From Clostridia bacterium (lineage in GTDB: Bacteria > Bacillota > Clostridia > Christensenellales > CAG-138): 64,000 nucleotides of DNA. The DNA lies in the NCBI GenBank assembly GCA_003246365.1, contig QKAN01000190.1, positions 57,015-121,014 of the forward strand. The letters run 5' to 3'. The notes under the pieces were generated by a model. The model was not told the origin of the DNA. It saw only the letters and a program-made list of their open reading frames with translations, and did no database searches. Shown here piece after piece: positions 26,101 to 37,495 of this stretch. How positions within the stretch are numbered: position 1 is the stretch's first letter; each line of letters starts with the position of its first letter. The position numbers were made by a program, and so were the translations under genes.

Positions 26101-26338
26101 CATGGTAGACCGTCTGCAGGGCAACATTGCCGAAGAGATGAAGTATGATGTAGATATCTGGAACGACATCAACTATAGCTCCTGGCAGCAGCATTGCGAT
26201 AACATCCGCGCATACGCGGACAACTATAAGCCATACGCGCTGAAATACGTGCAGAACTATTTCAGCCTCAGCGACGCAGAGATGCTCAGCATCTTCGGCA
26301 GCACAACAACACTGGAAGATACAACAAATGACGGCTAA
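23171..26338 (+). CDS. Surface protein with three lamin-tail domains and a CotH-kinase domain
   Basis: 1055-residue protein. A basic N-terminus (MAKRRRRASGARK) and one hydrophobic helix (about 15-32) act as signal anchor. Three lamin-tail domains follow, near residues 45-170, 200-340 and 360-480, each with an EINEVM/INEFM/ISEVLN strand, a D-W-x-E-x-x-N-x-T segment and a S-G-Y-x-L turn. A chitobiase C-terminal-like domain lies at about 510-580, and a CotH kinase domain at about 590-960 (VQIQGQYSRNKEQKGLAL, INGQYWGVYDLMERI, IIVGNSDSGNIKYWR, WRWILYDFCWAMN). CotH proteins of Bacillus are protein kinases of the spore coat. Many relatives have D-x-D-W where this one has DFCW, so activity should be tested. 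Start ATG 23171 follows AAAGGAG. It overlaps the VTC gene by 11 bases. Confidence 0.88.
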   Translation: MAKRRRRASGARKMLIILLLAVCVVALILYLRNGGQASDTTGAGQVEINEVMTSNKGTVPDETGDFPDWVEIYNNTDSALDISGYGLTDDLISAAKWTFPEGSVIEARGYLVVFCSGDTTRGSMHTPFKLSASDDVILSNVSGKVVDSISLTPVTSGYSLGRSADDGTTWKEMLPSPGYANTDEGAAQYLSTLSASADESIGVYINEFMPSNASTLIGPDGSYCDWIELYNTTGSEIDLSGYGISDSATQPLKYTLPSGTKIAANSVLLIYCTGRETPDGSEKIEAPFGLAAYSESVVFSTPAGRILDEYDYTRAGTDISYARNPDGTGEWATTSQPTPGYTNNNAGLQAFMKTLSFGTGDIVISEVLNANVSYLKQPDGEYYDWIEIHNTTGSPISLAGYALSNNAKNPAKWTFPDVTLDAGEYLTVLASGKNVSDAQKKNNLETNFTLSSEGDVVFLFSPDATILDKILVPQGHADVSYGRTDSSLLFYATPTPNAANGSGVLGYAEEPTIVTAGGEFGSAQLVTIEVPEGCSVTYTTDGTVPTENSTRYSGPITISKTTPLRARAFQTGYYGSDTASQTFVIYTGESTIENHQFTLPVVSIVTDPDNLWDPDTGIYVIGTEYAATTTDQSPTDLTMTKGMNDSNWYLANFNAVSSSHPDPLGRDWERDVHFDYIDENGVSQFSGDGVVQIQGQYSRNKEQKGLALIAKGAYGDSMFNYAFFENRDITSYKSIILRASAQDATNSRIRDNLVTTLFEEGDTGLPADRNVIVQAHKQVVVLINGQYWGVYDLMERITADFIAERFNLNNPDSVDLLYGNGNDKCVLAGDGWEDYTDMVEWAGSHDLSNSANYEYISSLMDVENYATYVAAEIIVGNSDSGNIKYWRSTETDNKWRWILYDFCWAMNRNDSYSDTATVGYRRDFFSRYFNVEGHGSSKATSTVLIRALLENASFRQMFLEKTAIMINDIYSPEKINAMVDRLQGNIAEEMKYDVDIWNDINYSSWQQHCDNIRAYADNYKPYALKYVQNYFSLSDAEMLSIFGSTTTLEDTTNDG

Positions 26339-27041
26339 GCGGGATCTCGCCGGAAAGCAATACCGGCACGAATTAAAATACGTCATCTCCGAAGGGGAGC
26401 ACCACCTCCTGAGCACGCGCATCAAGGCGTGCCTCAGGCAGGATTATCACGCTTCCATCAACGGCGGAGAGTATTTTATCCGCAGCTTATATTTTGACGA
26501 TCCGTTTGACTCCGCGATATGGGAAAAGTCGATGGGCGTGAGCTCGCGCGATAAGTTCCGCATCCGCATTTACAACCTTTCCGACAGCGCGATAAAACTC
26601 GAACGCAAGCATAAGGAAGGGCAGTATATCAAGAAGGACAGCGTGTCGTTAAGCCGCGCGGACTGCGATTCGATTTTGCACGGCAATATCGAGTGTCTGC
26701 GGTTCAACGAAAACCCGATGGCGATGCAGTTTTACGGCATCTTCAAGGCGAATTATCTCAAGCCGAAAGTGCTGGTGGATTATACGCGCGAACCGTATGT
26801 GTTTCCCGATGAGGAAGTGCGCATCACATTCGATAAAAACGTCCGCACCGCAATGCGCAACACAGATCTGTTTAATCCACATTTGGTGACGTACCCCGTT
26901 TCGGAGTTGCGCAATTGCATGATCCTCGAGGTCAAGTTCAACCGCGAACTGCCCGAATATGTGCAGCAACTGCTCACGCTCGGCTCAGCGGAGCGCACCG
27001 CCGCAAGCAAATATGTTTTTTGCCGTCAATATGAGTTTTAA
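26328..27041 (+). CDS. VTC-domain (polyphosphate polymerase-like) protein
   Basis: 237-residue protein matching the VTC tunnel domain, known in yeast Vtc4 to make inorganic polyphosphate from ATP. Visible elements are RHELKYVISEGEHHLL at the N-terminus, IRSLYFDDPFDSAIWEK, the basic segments KFRIRIYNLSDSAIKLERK and a C-terminal CMILEVKFNRELPEYV with a metal-binding Glu. These basic and acidic strands line the tunnel in the family. It overlaps the CotH gene by 11 bases, so the two are cotranscribed and perhaps translationally coupled. Product and cellular location (cytoplasmic face, no signal peptide) are inferred from the family. Confidence 0.9.
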   Translation: MTAKRDLAGKQYRHELKYVISEGEHHLLSTRIKACLRQDYHASINGGEYFIRSLYFDDPFDSAIWEKSMGVSSRDKFRIRIYNLSDSAIKLERKHKEGQYIKKDSVSLSRADCDSILHGNIECLRFNENPMAMQFYGIFKANYLKPKVLVDYTREPYVFPDEEVRITFDKNVRTAMRNTDLFNPHLVTYPVSELRNCMILEVKFNRELPEYVQQLLTLGSAERTAASKYVFCRQYEF

Positions 27042-27163
27042 AACGATCTCGCTGTTGTAGTATATATGCATCTGAATTACAACAGGGAAACGAAATTCGA
27101 TTTCTTCACGCGGAACGCGTGAGCAAGATATTTGTTATCAGGACGATGGTAAGGAGGAACTAT

Positions 27164-27856
27164 ATGAATCCCATTTTTCGCGCGGCGGACGATCCCCTCG
27201 CAACCGCGTTCAACCTCAAGGACCTATTCTCCAGCACGCTCAACCCATTGCAGGTGATCCTGACGCTGATCATCGCGCTCGGTATCGGCGGATTTCTGTA
27301 TTTCATCTACAAGAAGACGTTTGCCGGGGTTGTGTATTCGCGCTCGTTCAACATGAGCCTGATCCTGCTTACCATGGTTTCCGCGATGGTAATCATGCTC
27401 ATCAGCTCCAACCTGACGCTCTCTTTGGGCATGGTCGGCGCGTTGTCCATCGTGCGTTTCAGAACCGCAATCAAAGACCCCATCGACACGGTGTATATGT
27501 TCTGGGCGGTGGGCGAAGGCCTTGCGCTCGGCGCCGGGTTTGTGGACGTCGGCCTCATCGGTGCGCTGGTCATCGGCGTGATCATGGTGATCATCACCTC
27601 GGCAAAGGGCAACAACACCATGCCGTATCTGCTGATTCTGCACTTTGACGACCGCGCGAGCCAGCAGATCAAAGGCTTGATCCGCCAGCTGCCCAAGGCG
27701 CACATCAAGAGCAAAACCGTGCAGCACGACGGAATTGAGCTGACGATCGAACTGCGCATCCGCGAGAGCGACACCGACTTTGTCGATAAGTTCCTGCGCG
27801 TGCCCGGCGTTTTCGATGCAACGCTTGTTGCGCATCAGGGAGACCTGCTCGCGTAA
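27164..27856 (+). CDS. DUF4956 integral membrane protein
   Basis: 230-residue protein with four or five membrane helices and a C-terminal soluble ferredoxin-like region. The hallmark is SLGMVGALSIVRFRTAIKDP followed by DTVYMFWAVGEGLALGAG. That segment resembles the MgtC-like GxxRFRxxI motif of other small transport-associated proteins. DUF4956 genes are frequently found beside VTC and CotH genes, so it may be the membrane part of a polyphosphate or phosphoryl-transfer system; the mechanism is not known to me. The start ATG 27164 has AAGGAGGAAC; the 45 extra bases of the track ORF are unsupported. Two small inverted repeats, including CACGCG-GAA-CGCGTG at 27107-27121, lie in the 122-base gap after the VTC gene. 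Confidence 0.85.
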   Translation: MNPIFRAADDPLATAFNLKDLFSSTLNPLQVILTLIIALGIGGFLYFIYKKTFAGVVYSRSFNMSLILLTMVSAMVIMLISSNLTLSLGMVGALSIVRFRTAIKDPIDTVYMFWAVGEGLALGAGFVDVGLIGALVIGVIMVIITSAKGNNTMPYLLILHFDDRASQQIKGLIRQLPKAHIKSKTVQHDGIELTIELRIRESDTDFVDKFLRVPGVFDATLVAHQGDLLA

Positions 27857-27885
27857 ATAACAGAAAACCAACAAAAAACAGATCG

Positions 27886-27924
27886 GCCGGAAGGACGGAT
27901 ACTACCGTCTTTCCGGCTGTTTTT
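27886..27924 (+). terminator. Terminator of the CotH operon
   Basis: GCCGGAAGGACGG-ATACTA-CCGTCTTTCCGGC (one G-T pair) followed by TGTTTTT. Confidence 0.9.
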
Positions 27925-28069
27925 GCGCGCAAAAATTGCGATTACATGCCTGCTTTAAAAAGACCGCGTAAAAATGCGTAAAATTACGGAAAAAAGCGTG
28001 TAAATTCAAAAAAATCAACCCAAAATCGGGAGTTCTTTTCTATAATATATATACGGACTATGAATTTTA

Positions 28070-28078
28070 TGTTATACT
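28070..28078 (+). promoter_or_regulatory. Extended -10 promoter before recF
   Basis: TGTTATACT, 25 bases before the recF start; a second TATAAT is at 28041. The surrounding 28000-28102 stretch is very AT-rich. No TTATCCACA-like DnaA box is seen. Confidence 0.5.
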
Positions 28079-28102
28079 ATACAAGAATAAATTTGGGGAA
28101 GT

Positions 28103-29215
28103 TTGAGCAGCGAACGCATGCGCGTGACCGGTCTACGGCTTGTCAATTTCAGAAATTATCCGTCGCTCTCCCTGCGTCCCGACGCGGGCCTTTGCGTACT
28201 GACGGGTGAAAACGCCGCAGGCAAGACCAACGTGCTGGAGTCGCTGTTTTTATGCTCTCTCGGGCGCAGTCACCGAACGGTAAGGGACGGGGAAATGGTG
28301 CGCGCGGGAGAACTCTACGCCAGCGTGGCGGTAGATGTCGACACGCGCGGCGGCCCAAGAAGAATTGAATGCAAACTCTTTCCCGGCGAGCGTAAAAAGA
28401 TATTGATCGACGGCGCGCCGATTGCCCGAAGCGGCGAACTGCTGGGCTGTCTCAATGTGGTTATGTTTGCGCCGGAGGATCTGGAACTCGTCAAAGGCGG
28501 ACCGGGCGAGCGCAGGCGCTTTCTCGACATGGCGATATCTCAGCTGCGCCCGTCATACTATTACACCCTGCAGCAATACAACGCCGCGCTCAAGCAGAGA
28601 AACGTTCTGCTAAAAGACCCGGAAGGGCTGGACTACGACGCGCTGGAGAGCTGGGACGAACAGCTTGCCGTTCTCGGCGCATCCATCATCCTAAATCGTT
28701 CGGAGCTGGTCGATCGGCTTTCCGCCATTGCGGAAGAACAGCACGAAACCCTTTCCGACGGAGCGGAGACGCTCGCGGTTGAATACGAACCGAACGTGGC
28801 GCCCGTGTCGACCAGCGATTTGGCAAAGACGCTGCGCCTCGCGCTTTCGGACACGGCGGAGCGGGACGTTTTTCGCGGCAGCACATCCGTCGGCCCGCAT
28901 CGGGACGATCTTGCGCTCCGCGTGAGCGGAAAAGATGTGCGCGTATACGGTTCGCAGGGACAGCAGCGAACGACGGTGCTGAGCCTGAAACTTGCCCAGC
29001 TGGAAATTCTACGCATAGAAAAAGAAGATGCGCCGGTGTTGTTGCTGGACGACGTGTTTTCAGAGCTTGACCGCAACCGGCAGAAGATGCTGCTCATCGC
29101 CGCGCAGGACTGTCAAACGTTTCTCACCTGCACGCATCTCGAAGAGGTTGCGGCGGCGGGCGTGGAGCAGATGCAGGTGTATGAGGTTGCGAATCGACGC
29201 GTGACGGAACAATAA
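28103..29215 (+). CDS. recF: DNA replication and repair protein RecF
   Basis: SMC-like ATPase that helps load RecA at gaps. Walker A is GENAAGKTNVLESLF, the signature region is GPGERRRFLDMAISQL, and Walker B is APVLLLDDVFSELDRNRQ. The 370 residues match the family. The proposed TTG start follows GGGGAAG closely; ATG 28118 five codons later is an alternative. The gene is followed by remB, gyrB and gyrA in the order common near the origin of Bacillota, but the usual dnaA-dnaN-S4 genes are not directly upstream. Confidence 0.96.
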   Translation: MSSERMRVTGLRLVNFRNYPSLSLRPDAGLCVLTGENAAGKTNVLESLFLCSLGRSHRTVRDGEMVRAGELYASVAVDVDTRGGPRRIECKLFPGERKKILIDGAPIARSGELLGCLNVVMFAPEDLELVKGGPGERRRFLDMAISQLRPSYYYTLQQYNAALKQRNVLLKDPEGLDYDALESWDEQLAVLGASIILNRSELVDRLSAIAEEQHETLSDGAETLAVEYEPNVAPVSTSDLAKTLRLALSDTAERDVFRGSTSVGPHRDDLALRVSGKDVRVYGSQGQQRTTVLSLKLAQLEILRIEKEDAPVLLLDDVFSELDRNRQKMLLIAAQDCQTFLTCTHLEEVAAAGVEQMQVYEVANRRVTEQ

Positions 29216-29228
29216 GGAGGCAGACGAA

Positions 29229-31567
<2,339 letters not shown>

Positions 31568-31597
31568 TAGCAGGGCACAGGAATCGAGAGTGAGAAT

Positions 31598-34159
31598 ATG
31601 GAAGAAAAAGACGTAACATTGAACCCTACCCCGACGGCAACTGCAAACCGTATCGTGCCGATCAAGCTCGAAACCGAGATGAAAAAGAGTTTCATCTCCT
31701 ACGCGATGGCGGTCATCATCAACCGCGCCCTGCCGGATGTGCGGGACGGCCTGAAACCCGTTCACCGCCGCATCCTTTATTCGATGGACGAATTGGGTTT
31801 GCAGCCGGATAAACCGTTTCGTAAAAGCGCGCGTATCGTCGGCGATTGTCTGGGTAAATATCACCCGCACGGCGACTCCTCCGTTTACGACGCGATGGTC
31901 CGCCTTGCGCAGGATTTCTCCACGCGCTATATGCTCGTAGAAGGCCACGGCAACTTTGGCAGCGTGGACGGCGACGGCGCGGCGGCAATGCGTTATACCG
32001 AGGCGCGTTTGTCCAAGATGGCAAGCGAAATGATGGCGGACATCGAAAAAGATACCGTCGATTTTATGCCGAACTTCGACGAAACGCTCATGCAGCCGAC
32101 CGTGTTGCCGAGCCGATATCCGAATATCCTCGTCAATGGTTCCGGCGGTATCGCTGTCGGCATGGCGACGAATATTCCCCCGCATAACCTCGGCGAAACG
32201 ATCGATGCGCTCTGCGCGCTCATCGACGATCCCGAAATCGACAGCGATGCGCTGATGCAGTATCTGCCCGGCCCGGATTTTCCGACGGGCGGCATCATCA
32301 TGGGTCTCTCCGGCATTGCGAGTGCTTACCGCACGGGACGCGGCCGCATCGTTGTGCGCGCGCGCGCCGAGATTGAAGCCTATGGCGTTGGCAGAAGTCG
32401 CATCATCATTACTGAAATTCCCTATCAGGTGAATAAAGCGCGGTTGGTGGAACGCATTGCCGAACTCGTGCACGAAAAGCGCGTAGAGGGCATTTCCGAT
32501 CTGCGCGACGAAACCGACCGCACGGGCATGCGCATCGTCATCGAACTCAAAAAAGACGTCAACGGCAGCGTCATTTTGAACCAGTTGTATAAGCACACGG
32601 ATTTGCAGTCCACCTTCGGCGTGATCATGCTCATGCTGGTGGACGGCGAGCCGAAAGTGCTGCCGCTGCGGGACGTACTCTACTATTATCTGGAGCACCA
32701 GAAAAACGTTGTCACCCGCCGCACGAAATACGACCTCAACCGCGCGAAAGAACGCCTCCATATTTTAGAAGGCCTTATCATCGCGCTGGACAACATCGAC
32801 GAGATCGTAAACCTCATCAAAGCGAGCGGAAGCCCCGCGGAAGCGAAACAGAAACTGATCGACCGGTTTGGTCTGTCCGAACGGCAGGCACAGGCGATTC
32901 TCGACATGCGTCTCCAGCGGCTGACCGGTTTGGAACGCGACAAGATCATGGACGAAGACCGGATGCTGCGCGAGCGCGTGAGCTATCTGCAGGGAATTCT
33001 GGACGACGAGGGCAAGCTGCTTTCGATCATCAAGGAAGAAGCGCTTGCGGTTAAGGAACGTCACAACGATAAACGCCGCACCGAAATCACGCAGATGATC
33101 GACGACATCGACCTCGACGACGTGATTCAGGAAGAGGATATGGCCGTCACCATGACGCACTTTGGCTATATCAAACGCCTCACGCCGGACACCTATCGCG
33201 CGCAGAACCGCGGTGGACGCGGCGTCATCGGTCAGGGTACGCATGAAGAAGACTTTGTGGAGCGTCTGTTTGTAACCAGCACGCACAACCAGATTCTCTT
33301 CTTTACGAATTTGGGACGCGCGTTCCGGAAAAAGTGCTATACGATTCCGGAAGCGGGCAGAAACGCCAAAGGCATGCCGATTGTCAACCTGCTGCAGCTT
33401 GGCGAAGGCGAAAAGGTTACCGCCATGTTCCCGGTGCAGGGCGAGGGCACGGAAGGCTATCTCGTTATGGCGACCCGCAACGGCATCATCAAAAAGACGC
33501 CGGTGAGCGACCTGCAGAACATCCGCAAGGGCGGCCTGATTGTGCAGAGCCTGCGCGAAGGAGACGCGCTCATCGCCGTTGAATACTCGGTTGGCGACGA
33601 CGAGTTCATCATCGCGAGCAAAAAGGGCAAGTGCGTTCGCTTCGCGGAAGAGGATGTGCGACCCATGGGCAGAAACGCGATGGGCGTCCGCAGTATCAAC
33701 CTGGCGGACGACGACGAGGTCGTCGACATGGTCAAGGTTGTCAAAGGTGGAAACGTGCTGACCGTAACCGAACTCGGCATGGGTAAGCGTACGCCGGAGG
33801 ATCAATATCCGGTGCACCACCGCGGCGGCAAGGGCGTTCTGGCCACGCAGCTGACGGACAAGACGGGCGATCTGGCGTGCCTCAAGATGACGGCCGAGGA
33901 TGAGGACGTCATGCTGATTCGCGATGATGGAACTATCATCCGTATGCCGCTGGATCAGGTAAACGTGATCTCCCGCAACACGCAGGGCGTGCGCCTGATG
34001 CGCGTTGACGAAGGCACCCGCGTGGTGTCCGTTGAAATCGTTCCGCATTCGGACGAAGAAGAAAATCCCGAAGAAGTAACGGAAGCAACCGCCGAAGCTA
34101 CCGCAACAGAAACATCTGCAACGGAAGCAGCCTCAGCGGAAGAAACAACAAAAGAATAA
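31598..34159 (+). CDS. gyrA: DNA gyrase subunit A
   Basis: Cleavage-religation subunit of gyrase, 853 residues. The catalytic tyrosine region is [11 protein letters not shown]. The quinolone-resistance region reads [14 protein letters not shown], keeping Ser and Asp at the positions equivalent to E. coli 83 and 87, so no classical resistance substitution is seen. The GyrA box is [10 protein letters not shown], which distinguishes it from ParC. The C-terminus ends in an acidic Thr/Ala/Glu-rich tail ([19 protein letters not shown]). The gap to gyrB is 30 bases; a terminator follows. Confidence 0.98.
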   Translation: MEEKDVTLNPTPTATANRIVPIKLETEMKKSFISYAMAVIINRALPDVRDGLKPVHRRILYSMDELGLQPDKPFRKSARIVGDCLGKYHPHGDSSVYDAMVRLAQDFSTRYMLVEGHGNFGSVDGDGAAAMRYTEARLSKMASEMMADIEKDTVDFMPNFDETLMQPTVLPSRYPNILVNGSGGIAVGMATNIPPHNLGETIDALCALIDDPEIDSDALMQYLPGPDFPTGGIIMGLSGIASAYRTGRGRIVVRARAEIEAYGVGRSRIIITEIPYQVNKARLVERIAELVHEKRVEGISDLRDETDRTGMRIVIELKKDVNGSVILNQLYKHTDLQSTFGVIMLMLVDGEPKVLPLRDVLYYYLEHQKNVVTRRTKYDLNRAKERLHILEGLIIALDNIDEIVNLIKASGSPAEAKQKLIDRFGLSERQAQAILDMRLQRLTGLERDKIMDEDRMLRERVSYLQGILDDEGKLLSIIKEEALAVKERHNDKRRTEITQMIDDIDLDDVIQEEDMAVTMTHFGYIKRLTPDTYRAQNRGGRGVIGQGTHEEDFVERLFVTSTHNQILFFTNLGRAFRKKCYTIPEAGRNAKGMPIVNLLQLGEGEKVTAMFPVQGEGTEGYLVMATRNGIIKKTPVSDLQNIRKGGLIVQSLREGDALIAVEYSVGDDEFIIASKKGKCVRFAEEDVRPMGRNAMGVRSINLADDDEVVDMVKVVKGGNVLTVTELGMGKRTPEDQYPVHHRGGKGVLATQLTDKTGDLACLKMTAEDEDVMLIRDDGTIIRMPLDQVNVISRNTQGVRLMRVDEGTRVVSVEIVPHSDEEENPEEVTEATAEATATETSATEAASAEETTKE

Positions 34160-34168
34160 CAGGCGATC

Positions 34169-34204
34169 GGGGGTCCGCGCTGAAGCGCGGAACCCCATAT
34201 TTTC
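34169..34204 (+). terminator. Terminator after gyrA
   Basis: GGGGTCCGCGC-TGAA-GCGCGGAACCCC with a one-base bulge, followed by ATATTTT. Confidence 0.85.
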
Positions 34205-34315
34205 AAAAAAATAAAACAACTGCTGTTAATTATTTAGAGCACATCAAAAGTTCATTCAAAAAAAGTAAAATATCGATTTTCACCGGTGTTGCTGGTGACT
34301 TGTCAGTAAACTTCC

Positions 34316-34344
34316 TTGTTCGTTTCAAACTTCAATGCTATACT
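34316..34344 (+). promoter_or_regulatory. Promoter for the UMF1-type transporter
   Basis: TTGTTC, 17-base spacer, TATACT preceded by TGC (extended -10). About 55 bases of leader follow. Confidence 0.6.
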
Positions 34345-34403
34345 GCAAGTAGTCTTTATTCCTGTTTTTAACAAATTTATATGTGGGAGAGGTGGATCAA
34401 TTC

Positions 34404-36041
34404 ATGCGTCAGCGCGACGAAAGCAAGCGATTTACCAAGGTAGAAAAAAGCTGGATCTTCTACGACTGGGCAAACTCCGTCTATGCAACGAATATCATGG
34501 CGGTCATTTTCCCGATTTACTATGCCAGCGTTGCGGGAGACCTCGGCAACAAATGGTGGGGGATCGGCGTTTCGATTGCCTCGCTCATCGGCGCAATCAT
34601 CTCGCCGACGCTGGGCGCGGTTGCGGACTTTAAAGGCAACAAGAAAAAGCTTCTGTTTGCGTTTATCCTCATCGGTGCGCTGTCAACCGCCGTGCTTGCG
34701 TTTGTGGGCGACTGGAAATGGATGCTGATTGGCTACGTAATTTCGCACATCGGCTTCTCCGGTTCCTGCGTGTTCTACGATTCGTTCCTGACGGACGTTA
34801 CCACGGAAGACCGAATGGATCGCGTGTCGAGCTGGGGTTATGCGATGGGTTATATCGGCGGAAGTACGATTCCGTTTGTCATCTCCATCGCAGTCATGCT
34901 CCTGCGCAACTATGATCCGATTGCCATGAAATTCGCCATCCTGATCGTTACGGTGTGGTGGCTCGTGTTCTCCATCCCGATTTTGAAGAACGTCAAGCAG
35001 GTTCACTATGTGGAAACCCCGCCGAGCGAATTGGCAAAACACGCGTTTTCCAACCTCTGGGATACGATGAAACGCTGCGTAAACAACAAGGGTCTCTTCA
35101 TTTACCTGATTGCATATTTCCTCTATATCGACGGCGTTGGCGCGGTCATTTCCCTCGCGACCAACTACGGTGCAACGCTGGGCCTCGGCACAACCGGCAT
35201 GATCTTTGCGCTGCTGGTGACGCAGCTTGTCGCCGCGCCCTGCGCAATTCTCTTTAGCAAACTTTCCGGCAAGTTCGGCGCAATCAAGATGATCATCGCT
35301 GCGATCGCGATGTATTTTGTCATCTGCGGCGTCGGGTTCTTTATGGGTCGCCTGGTCGAACCGTATCAGCTTGATCTTGTCGATTCAACGCGCTCTTCGA
35401 TTGCGGCGCAGAATGTCGTATATGAGAGCAAGGAAGACACAAAAGCCTGGGATACGCTCACAAAAGACCTTGTGGAAGACACGCGCGCCGCGCTTTCCGA
35501 AACGGACCGCACCGCCGCGTTTGACGAAATCGTCGCAACCTATGCAACCAAAGCCGCCGATCCGGCCGATGTGCTGTATCAGTTCAGCTCCGATGAAAGC
35601 CGCAGCGTCGCCGTGACGGCGATTGAAGCCGTTGGCGCAGATTTGGATGTTTACGCGCAGGATACGGCAAAACAGACGTCGTATGACGGCGCAAAGTCTG
35701 TTGCAACCGCGCTGTTCTGGGTGCTCGCGGTACTCGTCGGCACCGTGCAGGGCGGCATTCAGGCGTTGTCCCGCTCTTACTATGGCAAGCTCGTGCCGCA
35801 AAAACGCAGCGCGGAATACTTCGGGTTCTACGATGTATTCGGCAAGTTTGCAACCGTCATCGGTCCGCTGCTTTACGCCATGTTCTATTTCCTGACCGAC
35901 CGTGCATCCGTCGGCATCCTGAGCCTGCTGCTGCTCTTCGGCGCCGGCGGCATCCTGCTGATTTCGGGACGCAAGGAACTGGAAAAGACCGAAAAAGAAA
36001 TGCGCGAAGCCAACGCAAGAATGGCGATGAGCGAAGAATAA
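34404..36041 (+). CDS. MFS transporter of the UMF1/Atg22-like family
   Basis: Twelve-helix permease of about 545 residues. The family hallmark WIFYDWANSVYATNI is near the N-terminus, followed by FPIYYASVAG and the loop segment FKGNKKK. Eukaryotic Atg22 exports amino acids from vacuoles; bacterial substrates are mostly unknown. Unusual is a hydrophilic insertion of roughly 100 residues at about positions 320-430 (from LVDSTRSSIAAQN to AKQTSYDGAK), between membrane helices, rich in Asp, Ala and Thr. I start at ATG 34404 behind GAGAGGTGG; the track start at 34383 is a GTG without support. Twenty bases separate it from the PIG-L gene. Confidence 0.88.
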   Translation: MRQRDESKRFTKVEKSWIFYDWANSVYATNIMAVIFPIYYASVAGDLGNKWWGIGVSIASLIGAIISPTLGAVADFKGNKKKLLFAFILIGALSTAVLAFVGDWKWMLIGYVISHIGFSGSCVFYDSFLTDVTTEDRMDRVSSWGYAMGYIGGSTIPFVISIAVMLLRNYDPIAMKFAILIVTVWWLVFSIPILKNVKQVHYVETPPSELAKHAFSNLWDTMKRCVNNKGLFIYLIAYFLYIDGVGAVISLATNYGATLGLGTTGMIFALLVTQLVAAPCAILFSKLSGKFGAIKMIIAAIAMYFVICGVGFFMGRLVEPYQLDLVDSTRSSIAAQNVVYESKEDTKAWDTLTKDLVEDTRAALSETDRTAAFDEIVATYATKAADPADVLYQFSSDESRSVAVTAIEAVGADLDVYAQDTAKQTSYDGAKSVATALFWVLAVLVGTVQGGIQALSRSYYGKLVPQKRSAEYFGFYDVFGKFATVIGPLLYAMFYFLTDRASVGILSLLLLFGAGGILLISGRKELEKTEKEMREANARMAMSEE

Positions 36042-36061
36042 CATCCGAAAGGGAACGTTGT

Positions 36062-37489
36062 TTGAACGCTGGAACGAAAGCAATCAATGCGCTTCTGCTC
36101 GTCGGCGCAGCCACGGTATTGTTGGCTGCGCCGGCGATTTCGCATGCGGAAGAAAGCGAAACGGCACAGGACGTCACCGCGCAGGCGGTCGTCTCCGCGC
36201 CGGTAGAAGCGCGCGCTGTAAAACGCACACGGGACGGAAACGTCAACACCTACACGACCTTTGCAGCGGAAGAACCGTTTTCCTGTACATGGCTACAGGA
36301 GACCGAGGTGCGCGGCGTATATGTGAAGTGGTATACGCTGCCGGATTCTGTTATACTGGTGCAGATGGACGAAAACGGAGTGGAGCTAAACCGCGAAACC
36401 GTTGACGAGCCGGTCTTTAACGATTATTATCCGCTGTTGGAAACGACGCGCGGACTGCAAATATGGTCGGATAGCGGTATGCAGATTGCGGAACTGACGC
36501 TGTATTCCGCGGGAGAACTGCCGGACGGCATATACGACTGGCAGCCGCCTGTTCAAAAGGCGGATCTTCTCGTGGTTTCGGCGCATTGCGACGACGAACT
36601 GCTCTTTTTCGGCGGTACGATTCCGTATTACGCCGGAGAGCGCGGACTTGCGGTTCAGGTTGCCTATATGGCAAACGGGGAACGCGCGCGTGTTGACGAA
36701 GCGCTCAGCGGCCTCTGGCACTGCGGCGTGCGAAACGCGCCGGTGTTTCTGCCATTGCCGGATATCTACACGGAAACGTTGCGCGACGCGCTGATCCGCT
36801 GGGGAGAAGATACAACTCTCGATACGCTCGTGTCTCTGATCCGCCGGTTTGAGCCGGAGGTAATCGTGACGCACGACCTGAACGGCGAATACGGTCACGG
36901 TGCCCATATGGCAACTGCATACTGCATGCAGGAGGCGCTGCCGCTTGCGGCGGACGCGGCGGCATATCCCGATTCGCTTAAGCAATATGGCGTATGGCAA
37001 ACGCAAAAGCTCTATCTGCATCTTTATGCCGAAAACGCAATCACAATGGATTGGAATATTTCTCTCGATGCGTTTGACGGAAAATCCGCACTTGAGGTTG
37101 CCAACGAAGCGTATCATATGCACGTTTCCCAACTGGAGTACCATAGAAATATCTATAGCGCGGGAGATCTCAGCTCTGCGGAATATGGGTTGGCATATAC
37201 GGCTGTCGGCGCGGATGAGGCAAAGAACGACTTTTTTGAGCACATCGATTTTACGCGGTTGACCACATATGTTGCGCCGGCTGCGACCGATACGCCCGAG
37301 ATAACGGCAACACCGGAACCGACGCCGACGCAGACGCCGGAGCAGACTGCGGCAGCATCGCAGGAAGTGTCGATACAATCGAATTTCAATCCGCTAACGT
37401 ACGCCATTCTGGGAATTCTGGCGCTTGCGGCGGCGGTTCTCATATGCCTGATGATCAGGCGGCGCAAGAAACAAAATAACCGGAGTTAA
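36062..37489 (+). CDS. Exported PIG-L/LmbE family deacetylase with C-terminal membrane anchor
   Basis: 475-residue protein with a signal peptide (ALLLVGAATVLLAAPAISHA), a beta-rich N-terminal region to about residue 160, a PIG-L domain, a Thr/Pro-rich linker (TPEITATPEPTPTQTPEQ) and a C-terminal membrane helix with a basic tail. The PIG-L zinc motif is intact: SAHCDDELLFFGG (the AHxDDE pattern), THDLNGEYGHGAH supplies the distal histidines. Family members remove acetyl groups from N-acetylglucosamine of lipids, mycothiol or polymers; being exported, this one likely acts on a surface glycan. TTG start with AAAGGGAACG upstream. The next gene starts six bases after its stop and is a paralogue whose motif is lost. 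Confidence 0.88.
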   Translation: MNAGTKAINALLLVGAATVLLAAPAISHAEESETAQDVTAQAVVSAPVEARAVKRTRDGNVNTYTTFAAEEPFSCTWLQETEVRGVYVKWYTLPDSVILVQMDENGVELNRETVDEPVFNDYYPLLETTRGLQIWSDSGMQIAELTLYSAGELPDGIYDWQPPVQKADLLVVSAHCDDELLFFGGTIPYYAGERGLAVQVAYMANGERARVDEALSGLWHCGVRNAPVFLPLPDIYTETLRDALIRWGEDTTLDTLVSLIRRFEPEVIVTHDLNGEYGHGAHMATAYCMQEALPLAADAAAYPDSLKQYGVWQTQKLYLHLYAENAITMDWNISLDAFDGKSALEVANEAYHMHVSQLEYHRNIYSAGDLSSAEYGLAYTAVGADEAKNDFFEHIDFTRLTTYVAPAATDTPEITATPEPTPTQTPEQTAAASQEVSIQSNFNPLTYAILGILALAAAVLICLMIRRRKKQNNRS

Positions 37490-37495
37490 CGCACA

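Noticed and set aside
27925-28102. Replication origin upstream of recF
   Set aside because: AT-rich but no DnaA boxes and no dnaA or dnaN nearby.
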